Shown: one piece after another, positions 8,794 to 17,632 of the stretch
Numbering within the stretch: the first letter of the stretch is position 1
How the letters are laid out: each line of letters opens with the position of its first letter
Origin: Kocuria sp. p3-SID1428
GTDB lineage: Bacteria > Actinomycetota > Actinomycetes > Actinomycetales > Micrococcaceae
Assembly: GCF_025149945.1 (NCBI RefSeq)
Contig: NZ_JALXVH010000009.1
Coordinates: 1-60,794 of the forward strand
Length of the DNA: 60,794 bases
Reading direction: 5' to 3'
Made by a program: the position numbers and the translations under genes
The notes under the pieces: generated by a model
Databases searched by the model: none
Told to the model about the DNA's origin: nothing
The model's input: only the letters and a program-made list of their open reading frames with translations

Positions 8794-9722
8794 AGGACAC
8801 CTCCGAACCAGGACGCCTCCTGGGCGTGGATGAAGTACTTCTCGCTCACGGCCTGGGAGGCCCGGCTGATGGCGGACTGGACGCCGTTGAGCTGCCGCGG
8901 CAGGTCCCGCACGATGTCCTCGGCGCTGTCGTACTCGAGCTCCATGAGGGTTTTGCCGATGATGCGGCGGGCCTCGCTGGAGACACCCAGTCGCCCTCCC
9001 CCGGGATCGAGGTCCGAGAGCACCTTCTCGGCCCGGCGCAGCGAGTAGATGATCGTGCGCGGGAAGAGACGGTCGAGGACCAGGAAGCGGGTCGCCGACT
9101 CGTCGTTGAAGGAGCCGCCGCGCGAGCGCAGGAAGGCCTCATAGGCCCCCGCGCACTCGAGGATCTCGGCCCACGTGGCCTCCCCGGAGCCGCCGCGGGA
9201 GGAGGCCCGGGTCCACAGCAGGCGGGCGGTCATGTCTGCGCGCTCGAGCGTGACGCCCAGGGTCAGGAACTGCCAGGACTGGTCGTGGGCCATGGTCATA
9301 TCTGCCAGGCCGCGGGTCATGGAGATCCGCTCGGAAGTCCACTGGCACATGCGGAAGGTGCCCACGGTGTCCTTGCTGTGATCGGACAGCCCGTAGTTGG
9401 TGGCGTTGAGGGTCTGCCACATGGACGAGGAGACGATCTCGCGGGCGCGTCGTGCGTTCTCGCGCGCGGCTCCCACGGAGCCTGCGATCGAGGTGGTGGT
9501 CTGCGAGTTCCAGGCCAGTTCGAAGATCATCTCCTGCACGCCGGCATCCGCCTGGGGCTCCACCCCCATGATGGCCATGATCCTGCGGGCCTCCTGGCCC
9601 TGCTCGTGGACCGGCAGCTGGGTGATGCGCTCCAGGTGGACCTCGAGGATCCGGGCGACGCCGTCGGCGCGCTCCATGTAGCGACCGATCCAGAACAGCG
9701 ACTCTGCGATGCGGCTGAGCAT
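8790..9722 (-). CDS. Alpha-E domain protein (DUF403)
   Basis: A 310-residue, almost wholly helical protein beginning MLSRIAESLFWIGRYMERAD, the typical start of the alpha-E family, with later family stretches such as RFLVLDRLFPRTIIYSLRRA. No catalytic residues are known to me. It lies between the ATP-grasp gene (1-bp stop/start overlap at 9722) and the transglutaminase gene (4-bp overlap), so all three are almost certainly one transcript. The constant association suggests it works as a partner or scaffold of the other two; this is inference from gene order. Confidence 0.88.
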   Translation of the reverse strand: MLSRIAESLFWIGRYMERADGVARILEVHLERITQLPVHEQGQEARRIMAIMGVEPQADAGVQEMIFELAWNSQTTTSIAGSVGAARENARRAREIVSSSMWQTLNATNYGLSDHSKDTVGTFRMCQWTSERISMTRGLADMTMAHDQSWQFLTLGVTLERADMTARLLWTRASSRGGSGEATWAEILECAGAYEAFLRSRGGSFNDESATRFLVLDRLFPRTIIYSLRRAEKVLSDLDPGGGRLGVSSEARRIIGKTLMELEYDSAEDIVRDLPRQLNGVQSAISRASQAVSEKYFIHAQEASWFGGVL

Positions 9723-11338
9723 CAGCGCTTCCCCTCTCCCGTGGTGCGGACCGCCCCGGCCGGGGCCGCCTGCTGCTGCTGCTCCTGCTGGCGGCGCAGC
9801 GCGGAGTCGTCGAAGTCCCCGCCGTGGGCCGGTGCGGTGGCCTCCATGTCGGCCACGGTCTCCGTTGCCTCCGGATCGGCGGCCGGCTCCGGGCGGTGCT
9901 GACCGACCACCCAGGTGTCCTTGGAGCCGCCGCCCTGCGACGAGTTCACGATCAGCGATCCCTTCTGCATGGCCACGCGCGTGAGTCCGCCGGGCAGGAC
10001 GTACATGTCATCGCCGGAGTTCACGCAGAACGGGCGCAGGTCGACGTGGCGCGGCGAGAAGCCCTCGCCATCGAAGGTGGGCACAGTGGACAGCTGCAGC
10101 ACGGGCTGGGCGATCCAGCCGCGCGGGTCCTCGAGGATCTTGGCGCGCACGTCGTCGATCTCCTCAGCGCTGGCCAGAGGGCCGATCACGATGCCCTTGC
10201 CGCCGGAGCCGTCGACCGGCTTGACCACGAGCTCCTCCAGGTGCGCCAGGACGTACTCGCGCGCCTCGTCCTCCTCGAGCCGGTAGGTGTCCACGTTGGA
10301 CAGGATCGGCTCCTCGTCCAGGTAGTACCGGATGAGATCCGGGACGTAGGAGTAGACGAGCTTGTCATCGGCCACGCCGTTGCCGATCGCGTTGGCGATG
10401 GTGACGTTGCCGTGACGCGCCGCATTGACCAGCCCGGGGCAGCCCAGCACGGAGTCGGGGCGCAGCTGCAGCGGGTCGGTGAAGTCGTCGTCGATGCGCT
10501 TGTAGATCACGTCCACTCGCTGCTCGCCCTCGGTGGTGCGCATGAACACGCGGTCGCCGCGCACCACCAGGTCGCGGCCCTCCACGAGCTCCACGCCCAT
10601 CAGCCCGGCCAGCAGGGTGTGCTCGAAGTACGCCGAGTTGAACACGCCGGGGGTCAGCACGACCACGACGGCGTCCTCGCCGGGCTCCGGGGCCGTGCTC
10701 TGCAGCGCGTGCAGCAGCTGGCGGGGGTACGAGTCCACGCCCAGGATCGGGGTGGAGACGAAGGCCTCGGGCAGGCCCTTCATCATGGCGCGGCGGTTCT
10801 CGATCACGTAGGAGACGCCCGAGGGCACGCGCACGTTGTCCTCGAGGACCCGGAAGGTCCCGGCGTCGTCGCGCACCAGGTCGATGCCTGCCACGTGGAT
10901 GCGCACCCCGCCCACGGGCTGGAAGCCCCACACGCAGCGGTGGAAGTGCGACGACGAGGTGATCAGCGACCGCGGCACGATGCCATCGGCGATCACCCGC
11001 TGCTCTCCGTAGACGTCGTCCAGGAAGTGCTCGAGCGCCTTCACGCGCTGCTTGACGCCGCGCTCGACGACCTCCCATTCCTCCTGCGGGATGACCCGCG
11101 GGACGATGTCGAGCGGAAAGGGCCGCTCCTCGCCGGCGTAGTCGAAGGTCACGCCGCGATCCAGGAAGGATCGGGCCATGAGCTCATCGCGGCCGGTGAC
11201 GGAGGGCAGGTCGAGTCCGTCGAGGACCTCGTGGACCCGGTCGTACGACGGGCGCACGGCCTCAGGAGCGGAGAACATCTCGTCGTAGGCCGCCTGGCCC
11301 GACAGGTCCTCCGGATAGCCGCTGAACAGTCTCGTCAT
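9722..11338 (-). CDS. Circularly permuted ATP-grasp family protein (DUF404/DUF407)
   Basis: From the ATG at 11338 (MTRLFSGYPEDLSGQAAYDE) the product has 538 residues. It matches the circularly permuted ATP-grasp family: DIVPRVIPQEEWEVVERGVK near the N terminus, EDNVRVPSGVSYVIENR, YKRIDDDFTDPLQLRPDS, then KPVDGSGGKGIVIGP as the glycine-rich ATP loop and HVDLRPFCV towards the end. The last 50 residues are Gln- and Ala-rich and probably disordered. ATP-grasp enzymes ligate a carboxylate to an amine through an acyl phosphate; members of this clade are predicted amidoligases. It is the first gene of the three-gene operon. Earlier in-frame starts would add 47 Arg-rich residues foreign to the family. 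Confidence 0.88.
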   Translation of the reverse strand: MTRLFSGYPEDLSGQAAYDEMFSAPEAVRPSYDRVHEVLDGLDLPSVTGRDELMARSFLDRGVTFDYAGEERPFPLDIVPRVIPQEEWEVVERGVKQRVKALEHFLDDVYGEQRVIADGIVPRSLITSSSHFHRCVWGFQPVGGVRIHVAGIDLVRDDAGTFRVLEDNVRVPSGVSYVIENRRAMMKGLPEAFVSTPILGVDSYPRQLLHALQSTAPEPGEDAVVVVLTPGVFNSAYFEHTLLAGLMGVELVEGRDLVVRGDRVFMRTTEGEQRVDVIYKRIDDDFTDPLQLRPDSVLGCPGLVNAARHGNVTIANAIGNGVADDKLVYSYVPDLIRYYLDEEPILSNVDTYRLEEDEAREYVLAHLEELVVKPVDGSGGKGIVIGPLASAEEIDDVRAKILEDPRGWIAQPVLQLSTVPTFDGEGFSPRHVDLRPFCVNSGDDMYVLPGGLTRVAMQKGSLIVNSSQGGGSKDTWVVGQHRPEPAADPEATETVADMEATAPAHGGDFDDSALRRQQEQQQQAAPAGAVRTTGEGKR

Positions 11339-11478
11339 GTCGTGGCAGTCGCTTCCTCGTCTGCGCTGGAGCCGCGGGCGCGCCGCGGAGCCGGGCCGAT
11401 CGCCCGTAAGGAGTCTCACACATCCGGTGCCCGTCCGACGTCTGCCCCGCTGGATGACAGTCCGCGGCGCGGTGTCCA

Positions 11479-11484
11479 TAGGAT
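11479..11484 (+). promoter_or_regulatory. Candidate -10 element giving a leaderless pepN mRNA
   Basis: TAGGAT, a common actinobacterial -10 hexamer, ends seven bases before the GTG start of pepN, so transcription could begin on the start codon itself. The AGGA inside it could instead act as a ribosome-binding site; the sequence does not decide. A TTGACA-like ATGACA lies at 11453-11458, with a rather long 20-base spacer. Confidence 0.35.
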
Positions 11485-11490
11485 GGGTCC

Positions 11491-14106
11491 GTGCCGACTC
11501 CCAGCCTGACCCGAGAAGAAGCAGCCGACCGCACCCAGCGCGTGCGCCCGCACCGATGCGAGGTGGACCTCGATCTCACCGGCGCCCCGGACCCCGCGCG
11601 CAGCACCTACCCGGTGGAGGTGATCTGGAGCTTCTCCTTCGACCGCGGTGACGGGCCCGATGAGACCTTCCTGGACTTCACGGGGCAGGTCAGCGAGGTC
11701 GAGATCAACGGCCGCAGCCTCAGCACCGAGCAGATCGCCGCCGCGTTCTGCCAGGACCGCCTGCGCCTGCAGGGCCTGCAGGCCGAGAACCGGGTGCGCG
11801 TGCGCGGCGAGGCCCTCTACTCCCGCTCCGGGGAGGGCATGCACCGCTACACCGACCCGCAGGACGGCGAGGTCTACCTCTACACCCAGTACGAGCCGGC
11901 CGATGCCCACCGGGTGATGCCGTGCTTCGATCAGCCGGATCTGCGCGCCGAGTGGATCTTCCGGATCACGGCCCCGCGGCAGTGGGAGGTGCGCTCCAAC
12001 TCCACGGCGCTGCGCGCCTCTGCGGAGCCGGGCGGCGACTCCCCCGAGCAGGCGGCCGCGACTCACCACGAGTTCGCCCCCACGCTGCCCATCCCGGCGT
12101 ATCTGACCTCGGTGCTGGCCGGACCGTACGTGAGCGCCGAGTCGTCGTGGGAATCCTCCTCCGCGCAGCGGCCGCAGTCCCTGCCGCTGCACCTGTGGTG
12201 CCGGGCCTCGATGGCCGAGCACCTGGATGCCGAGGAGATCTTCACGATCACCCGCCAGGGCCTCGACTTCTTCACCGAGCTGTTCGACCTGCCCTACCCG
12301 TTCGAGACGTACGAGCAGGCCTTCGTGCCGGAGTACAACCTGGGCGCCATGGAGAACCCCGGGCTGGTGACCTTCACGGAGGACTACCTCTTCCCGGACG
12401 GCGCCAGCCGCCAGCAGCTTGCCGGGCGTGCGAACACGATCCTGCACGAGATGGCCCACATGTGGTTCGGCGACCTGGTGGCGATCCGCTGGTGGGAGGA
12501 CCTGTGGCTCAAGGAGTCCTTCGCCGAGTTCATGGGCGCCCACGCCTCGGTGTCGGCCACGCAGTTCACGGAGGCCTGGGCGGGCTTCGCCGTGCGCCGC
12601 AAGGCCTGGGCCTACCGCCAGGACGCCATGGCGACCACCCACCCGATCGTGGCCGATGTCCCGGATGTGGCCGCGGCCAAGCAGAACTTCGACGGCATCA
12701 CCTACGCCAAGGGCGCGGCCGCCCTCAAGCAGCTCGTGGCCTTCGTGGGCCTCGAGGATTTCACGCGGGCCTGCCGGGTCTACTTCCGCCGCCATGCCTT
12801 CGGCTCCGCGCGCCTGGAGGACTTCCTGGCCGTGCTGCAGGAGTCCTCCCAGCGCGACACCGCCTCCTGGGCCCGCGACTGGCTCACCACCACCGGGGCC
12901 ACAGTCCTGCGGCTGCAGACGCGCCGCGATCCCGACGGCACCCTGGTCTCGGCCTCCCTGACGCCCGAGGGCACCGTCCACGATCCCTCCTCCGAACGTG
13001 ATCACCAGCTCGCCGTCTCCGTGTGGGGCACGGACGCGCAGCCACAGCGCAGCCTCGAGCTGACCCTGTCCGGGCGCACCGCCCACGAGCTGCCGGAGCT
13101 GGCCGGGGCCGACGGCGTGGTGGTGGTCAACGACCGCGACCTGGACTACGCCGAGATCGTGGCCGATGAGCCCACCCGCGCGGATCAGCTGGCCCGGCTG
13201 TCGTCGATCCCGGATCCCATGGCCCGGGCTGTGGTGTGGTCCGCGCTGTGGACCGACGTCCGCCAGGCCCGCCTGGATGCGGAGGACTTCACCGCCGCGG
13301 TGATCGATCACCTCTTCGCGGAGACCGACGAGGCCGTGTTCACTACGGTGCTCGGCCAGGCCGAGGAGGCCCTCGAGTCGTATCTGCCGGCACGCCGCCG
13401 CCCGCAGATCCGCGGCAGGCTGCTGCGCCGGGTGATCGACGAGCTGCACGGCGCCGAGCACGGCTCGGATCGCCAGCGCAGCCTGGCCTCGTCCTTCGCC
13501 CGCCTCGGTCAGCGCGACGGCGCCGCCCACGGCCTGGCCCAGGACCTGCTCAGCGGCGAGGTCGTGCTGCCCGGCCTGCACCTGGGCCCGGCGCTGCGCT
13601 GGTCCCTGCTGACCGGGCTGGTGGCCACGAATCACGCCGTGGACAGTTCGATCATGCGCGAGGCGGAGCGCGATGCCTCCCGCGTCTCCCAGATCGGGCG
13701 GGCGCGCACGAACGCCGCACGCCCCACCTCACGCGCCAAGGATCTGGCGTGGGCCGAGATCCTGGGCCACGAGCTGACCAACGACCTGCTCACCGCCACG
13801 ATCGAGGGCTTCCAGCTCGGCTCCCCGGATCTGCTGGCGCCCTACCGGAAGCGCTACTTCGAGATCATCGACTCCGAGTGGTCGCAGCGCTCGATCGGCA
13901 TGGCCACCCGTCTGGTCCGCGGCCTCTTCCCCGCCGCCGCGGACCTGGCCCCGGGGGCTGATCCCGAGCAGGATCCGATCCTGCGCCGATCGCAGCAGTG
14001 GCTTCAGGAGCATCCGCAGGCCGATCCGGCCCTGCGCCGAGTCGTGATCGAGTGCCGCGATGAGCTCGCCCGGAGGCTGCGAGCGCAGGCGGCTGCCCGG
14101 CCCTGA
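11491..14106 (+). CDS. pepN: Aminopeptidase N (M1 family zinc metallopeptidase)
   Basis: An 871-residue cytoplasmic exopeptidase that removes N-terminal residues from peptides. The M1 signatures are all present: the substrate-binding GAMENPGLVTF near residue 285, the zinc site HEMAHMWFGDLV with the third ligand in LKESFAEFMGA, and a proton donor Tyr in FDGITYAKGAAALKQL. The C-terminal half is the helical ERAP1-like domain. Length and order match the actinobacterial PepN family. The start is the GTG at 11491 (PTPSLTREEAADRTQRVRP), which is where family sequences begin. It is transcribed divergently from the ATP-grasp operon with a 152-bp gap, and a strong hairpin follows it. Confidence 0.96.
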   Translation: MPTPSLTREEAADRTQRVRPHRCEVDLDLTGAPDPARSTYPVEVIWSFSFDRGDGPDETFLDFTGQVSEVEINGRSLSTEQIAAAFCQDRLRLQGLQAENRVRVRGEALYSRSGEGMHRYTDPQDGEVYLYTQYEPADAHRVMPCFDQPDLRAEWIFRITAPRQWEVRSNSTALRASAEPGGDSPEQAAATHHEFAPTLPIPAYLTSVLAGPYVSAESSWESSSAQRPQSLPLHLWCRASMAEHLDAEEIFTITRQGLDFFTELFDLPYPFETYEQAFVPEYNLGAMENPGLVTFTEDYLFPDGASRQQLAGRANTILHEMAHMWFGDLVAIRWWEDLWLKESFAEFMGAHASVSATQFTEAWAGFAVRRKAWAYRQDAMATTHPIVADVPDVAAAKQNFDGITYAKGAAALKQLVAFVGLEDFTRACRVYFRRHAFGSARLEDFLAVLQESSQRDTASWARDWLTTTGATVLRLQTRRDPDGTLVSASLTPEGTVHDPSSERDHQLAVSVWGTDAQPQRSLELTLSGRTAHELPELAGADGVVVVNDRDLDYAEIVADEPTRADQLARLSSIPDPMARAVVWSALWTDVRQARLDAEDFTAAVIDHLFAETDEAVFTTVLGQAEEALESYLPARRRPQIRGRLLRRVIDELHGAEHGSDRQRSLASSFARLGQRDGAAHGLAQDLLSGEVVLPGLHLGPALRWSLLTGLVATNHAVDSSIMREAERDASRVSQIGRARTNAARPTSRAKDLAWAEILGHELTNDLLTATIEGFQLGSPDLLAPYRKRYFEIIDSEWSQRSIGMATRLVRGLFPAAADLAPGADPEQDPILRRSQQWLQEHPQADPALRRVVIECRDELARRLRAQAAARP

Positions 14107-14155
14107 GCCCGCGCTGCCATGACGCCGCCTCCTATGGGGTCCACAATCCCCGGCT

Positions 14156-14189
14156 CCGGTGCCGCCTCGTGACAGACTGGCGGCACCGG
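14156..14189 (+). terminator. Terminator hairpin after pepN
   Basis: CCGGTGCCGCC and GGCGGCACCGG pair perfectly over 11 bp with a 12-base loop. No long T run follows. Confidence 0.5.
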
Positions 14190-14257
14190 GAGACCGATTG
14201 TCCCCGGCAGCAGTGGATGGCACCGCGCACAGCGTGCCCCAGAGGCAGAGGACGACG

Positions 14258-15613
14258 ATGGCCGATTACCCCCTGAACGATCGGGGATCTCTGCAGGTCG
14301 TGACCGAGAACTTCTACGACGCGGAGATCATCCGCGTCTTCGGCGACCTCCCCCTCGGCACCCCCCGCAGCTACGACGGCCCCGCCGTCCTGGTCCCCGA
14401 GCCGGATCATCCCGTGGACCCCACGACCATCACGGTGCGCATCGCCGGCCAGCGCGTGGGGCACCTGGCGCCGCAGGATGCCGAGCGCTACTGGCCGGCG
14501 ATCACCCGCGTGGTCGCCTCCGGCTACGACGCCGTGGCCGTCGCGCACCTGAAGGCGGCCCTGGTGGCCGCCGACGAGGCCACCGAGGTCGATGCCGACC
14601 TGCGCCTGGATCTCTCGGCGCCCGATCTGCTCTTCCCGCTGAACTCGGCCCCGCAGCGGGCCGCCGTGCTGCCGCAGGGCTCCTCGATCAAGGTGCTCGA
14701 GGAGTCGCAGCACGCCGATTACCTGCATTCCGTGCTGCCGCGCACCGGCGAGGGCCGGGTCATGCTGACCCTGGAGGTCAATCAGATCCGCACTCCTGCC
14801 GGGGAGCACGTGGACATCGTGGAGGTGCTGCATCAGCGCCAGGTCGTGGGGCGGCTGTCCACGCAGATGTCCGAGGTCTTCATCCCGGTGATCCGTCACG
14901 CCTTCGATCACGATCTGCTCACCGCGGCCTGGGGAACCATCCGCGGCACGTCCTACGAGGTCTCGCTGACCGTGCAGGCCGCCCGTCCGGACATGATCCC
15001 GGACGAGTGGTTCGAGCGACTGCCGCGCGAGTTCCTCCCGCTGGAGCCGGAGGCGGACAGCTACCGCGTCCCGGACGCCTACGTCCCCTCCGAGCTGGAG
15101 GCCTCCCGCCCGACGCGCTGGCGGCGTCGCACCGGTTCCGCCGGCACCGCGGAGACCGCGCGCACGGCCTTCCCCGGTCTGGCAGGCCGCGGGGAGCCGG
15201 ACGAGCCGCAGTCCCCGCAGCGCGGCTCCCGCATCGCCGGCTGGCGCTTGGCACGCGCCGGGCGCGCCGATGCTCGGAGCGCTCGCGCCGCAGGGTCAGG
15301 GCGCGAGGACCACAACCGCAGCGCTCGGCCCGACGGCACCTTCCTGGGCCTGCTGGCGATCACCGCCGCCCTGGTGGTGCTCGGGCTGATCTTCGTGGGC
15401 CGTGAGCCGCTGGTGACGGGCCTGTGCCTGATCGCCGCGCTGGCGGCCGGGCTGATGGCCTTCTACCTGCGCTCCGTCATGCCCGGGGCCCCGCGCCCCG
15501 AGCAGCAGGACAGCGGCGCGGAGCGCACCAGCACGGCCGCGGACACGCGCGATGACATCCCCGCCGCGGCGCCCGAGTCCGCCCGGCGCGACACCGCACC
15601 GCACGAGTCCTGA
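14258..15613 (+). CDS. HIRAN-like domain protein with C-terminal membrane hairpin, function unknown
   Basis: A 451-residue protein from the ATG at 14258, with AGAGGA 6-11 bases before it. Residues 10-110 (LQVVTENFYDAEIIRVFGD ... ITVRIAGQRVGHLAPQDAER) resemble the HIRAN fold found in DNA-repair helicases and in some stand-alone bacterial proteins. A second related half may follow at 150-260 (VLHQRQVVGRLSTQMSEVF). After an Arg- and Ala-rich linker, two hydrophobic segments at about 365-415 form a membrane hairpin, and the last 35 residues are polar and Ser/Thr-rich. Such an architecture would put the HIRAN-like part on the cytoplasmic side. It lies 11 bp ahead of the UbiB-like gene, so the two probably share a transcript. 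The HIRAN assignment is by eye; the biological role is unknown. Confidence 0.65.
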   Translation: MADYPLNDRGSLQVVTENFYDAEIIRVFGDLPLGTPRSYDGPAVLVPEPDHPVDPTTITVRIAGQRVGHLAPQDAERYWPAITRVVASGYDAVAVAHLKAALVAADEATEVDADLRLDLSAPDLLFPLNSAPQRAAVLPQGSSIKVLEESQHADYLHSVLPRTGEGRVMLTLEVNQIRTPAGEHVDIVEVLHQRQVVGRLSTQMSEVFIPVIRHAFDHDLLTAAWGTIRGTSYEVSLTVQAARPDMIPDEWFERLPREFLPLEPEADSYRVPDAYVPSELEASRPTRWRRRTGSAGTAETARTAFPGLAGRGEPDEPQSPQRGSRIAGWRLARAGRADARSARAAGSGREDHNRSARPDGTFLGLLAITAALVVLGLIFVGREPLVTGLCLIAALAAGLMAFYLRSVMPGAPRPEQQDSGAERTSTAADTRDDIPAAAPESARRDTAPHES

Positions 15614-15624
15614 TCCTCCCCGGA

Positions 15625-17316
15625 ATGCTCTCGCGGCGCGAACGGCTCTTCCAGATCCTGGAGGTCCTCTCCCAGCACGGCTTCGGCTTCGTGCTGGCGG
15701 GGCTCAAGCCCGAGTGGCGCGCCCCGCTGGAGCGCGTGCGCCTGGTGGACCCAGAGAAGGTGCGACCGCAGCCCGTCCACCTGCGTCTGGCGCTCGAGGA
15801 GCTCGGGCCCACGTTCGTGAAGCTCGGCCAGCTGGCCTCCACGCGCCCGGACCTGCTGCCGCAGGAGTACGCCCGCGAGCTGGCCCGGCTGCAGGACTCG
15901 TCCCCGCCGATCCCGCCGGATCGCATCCGCGAGCTGCTCGAGCAGGAGCCGGACACCGCCGCCGAGGAGATCCTGCGCCACATCGACCCCGTCCCGCTGG
16001 CCACCGGCTCGATCGGGCAGGCGCACACCGCGGTCTACGACGGCATGGACGTCGTCGTGAAGATCCGTCGCCCAGGGATCGTGGACACCGTCAACCGCGA
16101 CCTGGAGGTGCTGCGCGAGCTCGCCGTGCTGATCACGCGCTACTGGCCGGGCGTGGGCGATCAGGACCTGACCGGGCTGGTGGATCAGTTCGCCGCCTCC
16201 ATGCGCGATGAGCTCGACTACCTGGCCGAGGCTCGCAGCACGGAGCGGATGCGCGAGCTGTTCGCGGGGCATCCGTCGCTGATCGTGCCCGCTGTGGTGT
16301 GGCAGGCGACCTCCTCAAGGGTGCTGACCACCGAGCGGATGTCGGGGATGAAGATCACGGATCACGCGGCGCTGGAGGCCGCGGGGGTGGACCGCCACCA
16401 GCTGGCCGTGACGGCCACGCAGATCCTGTGCCAGATGATCTTCGACCACGGCTTCTTCCACGCCGATCCGCACCCGGGGAACCTGTTCATCCACTCCGAC
16501 GGCTCGATCGCCATGATCGACTTCGGCATGGTCGGCAGCCTCTCGGAGGAGTTCCGCGATGCCCTGGTGACCATGCTCGTGGGCGTCTCCCAGGGCAATG
16601 CCCGACGCGCCACCACCGGACTGCTCAAGCTCACCGACCGCGCCCCGGAGAACCTGGACCGCGCCGCCCTGGACCGCGACGTCGAATCCATGATCCGCAG
16701 CTACGCCGACCGGCCGCTGGCCGAGGTGCGGATGGCGGCGCTGCTGTCCGATCTGGTGGCCTGCCTGCGCCGCCATCGGCTGCGCCTGCCGCGGGATTCG
16801 GCGCTGTTCCTGCGCATGGTGATCACCGCCGAGTCCATCGGCAAAGGCCTGGACCCGGATTTCGACCTGATCTCCGTGATCCGCCCGTTCGCCCGCCAGT
16901 TCGTGCTGCGCCGCGTCTCGCCCGAGGCTCTGCTGCAGCGGGTGCGCGGGCTGGTGGAAGAGGCCGTCCAGCTGGGCCAGGACTCCCCCGACGTCATCAG
17001 GCGGGTCATGTCCGTGCTGGAGAACGGCGGCTTCGACGTCCACCTGCGCGCCGATGAGCTCGAGCCGCTGCTCAACCGCGGCGAGCGCATCGGCCACCAG
17101 GTGATCGCCGGTGCGGTGATCGCGGCCACGATCAACGGCATGTCCCACGTGGTGGCCTCGGAGCCGCAGCGCTACAGCCGCTTCCATGTCCCGCTGATGA
17201 TCGGCGGGACCGGCACGGTCGGCGTGCTCTCGGCGTACCTGGCGGCCTCCACGGCCACTCCCAGGGTGCGCCGGATCGTCTCCTCGCTGCGCGAGCGCAG
17301 ACGACGCACCCGGTGA
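15625..17316 (+). CDS. ABC1/UbiB/AarF family atypical kinase
   Basis: A 563-residue member of the ABC1 (UbiB/ADCK) atypical kinase family. It contains the invariant KxGQ-type motif (LGPTFVKLGQLASTRPDLLP), the Ala/Ser-rich nucleotide loop LATGSIGQAHTAV, the ion-pair Lys in VVVKIRRPGI, and the catalytic and metal-binding stretch HADPHPGNLFIHSDGSIAMIDFG. A C-terminal hydrophobic segment (GGTGTVGVLSAYLAA) anchors it in the membrane. Family members support quinone synthesis or lipid homeostasis. In actinobacteria, which use menaquinone, the exact role is unclear. The start at 15625 lies 11 bp after the upstream stop, implying co-transcription. Confidence 0.9.
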   Translation: MLSRRERLFQILEVLSQHGFGFVLAGLKPEWRAPLERVRLVDPEKVRPQPVHLRLALEELGPTFVKLGQLASTRPDLLPQEYARELARLQDSSPPIPPDRIRELLEQEPDTAAEEILRHIDPVPLATGSIGQAHTAVYDGMDVVVKIRRPGIVDTVNRDLEVLRELAVLITRYWPGVGDQDLTGLVDQFAASMRDELDYLAEARSTERMRELFAGHPSLIVPAVVWQATSSRVLTTERMSGMKITDHAALEAAGVDRHQLAVTATQILCQMIFDHGFFHADPHPGNLFIHSDGSIAMIDFGMVGSLSEEFRDALVTMLVGVSQGNARRATTGLLKLTDRAPENLDRAALDRDVESMIRSYADRPLAEVRMAALLSDLVACLRRHRLRLPRDSALFLRMVITAESIGKGLDPDFDLISVIRPFARQFVLRRVSPEALLQRVRGLVEEAVQLGQDSPDVIRRVMSVLENGGFDVHLRADELEPLLNRGERIGHQVIAGAVIAATINGMSHVVASEPQRYSRFHVPLMIGGTGTVGVLSAYLAASTATPRVRRIVSSLRERRRRTR

Positions 17317-17632
17317 GTCCTGCAGCCTTGCACGGTGTCCGTGTCTGCCTGCGCCCGTCTGTGCTGGTGTGTGCTCAGAGGCCCGGCTGACATGCGATGG
17401 ATCCACGCAGGCAGGCGCGAAACACAGAGCCTCTTTCGCACGATATGGACTTCCGGGAGGACTCCGGTGCTGACCGGCCAGTAACGTCGATACCGCCGTG
17501 CATCGGCTGGCGTGATCCCTGGCGTGATCCGCTGTGCCGATGCCGGGTCGTCTTCACCGCGCCAACCGCCGGTTGAAGCGCCCCCCCGCACCTTTGCGGC
17601 TCTCACCTGATGCACAAGATGAGGTCTCTGCC
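17317..17632. other. 316-bp non-coding gap
   Basis: No gene, tRNA or strong hairpin is seen. A short direct repeat GGCGTGATCC occurs twice near 17509-17530. GAGG at about 17620 serves as the ribosome-binding site for the next gene. The gap probably holds that gene's promoter, but I cannot point to it. Confidence 0.4.

Noticed and set aside
11416..13635. A 739-codon minus-strand frame opposite pepN
   Set aside because: Antisense shadow; the pepN frame has all M1 catalytic motifs.
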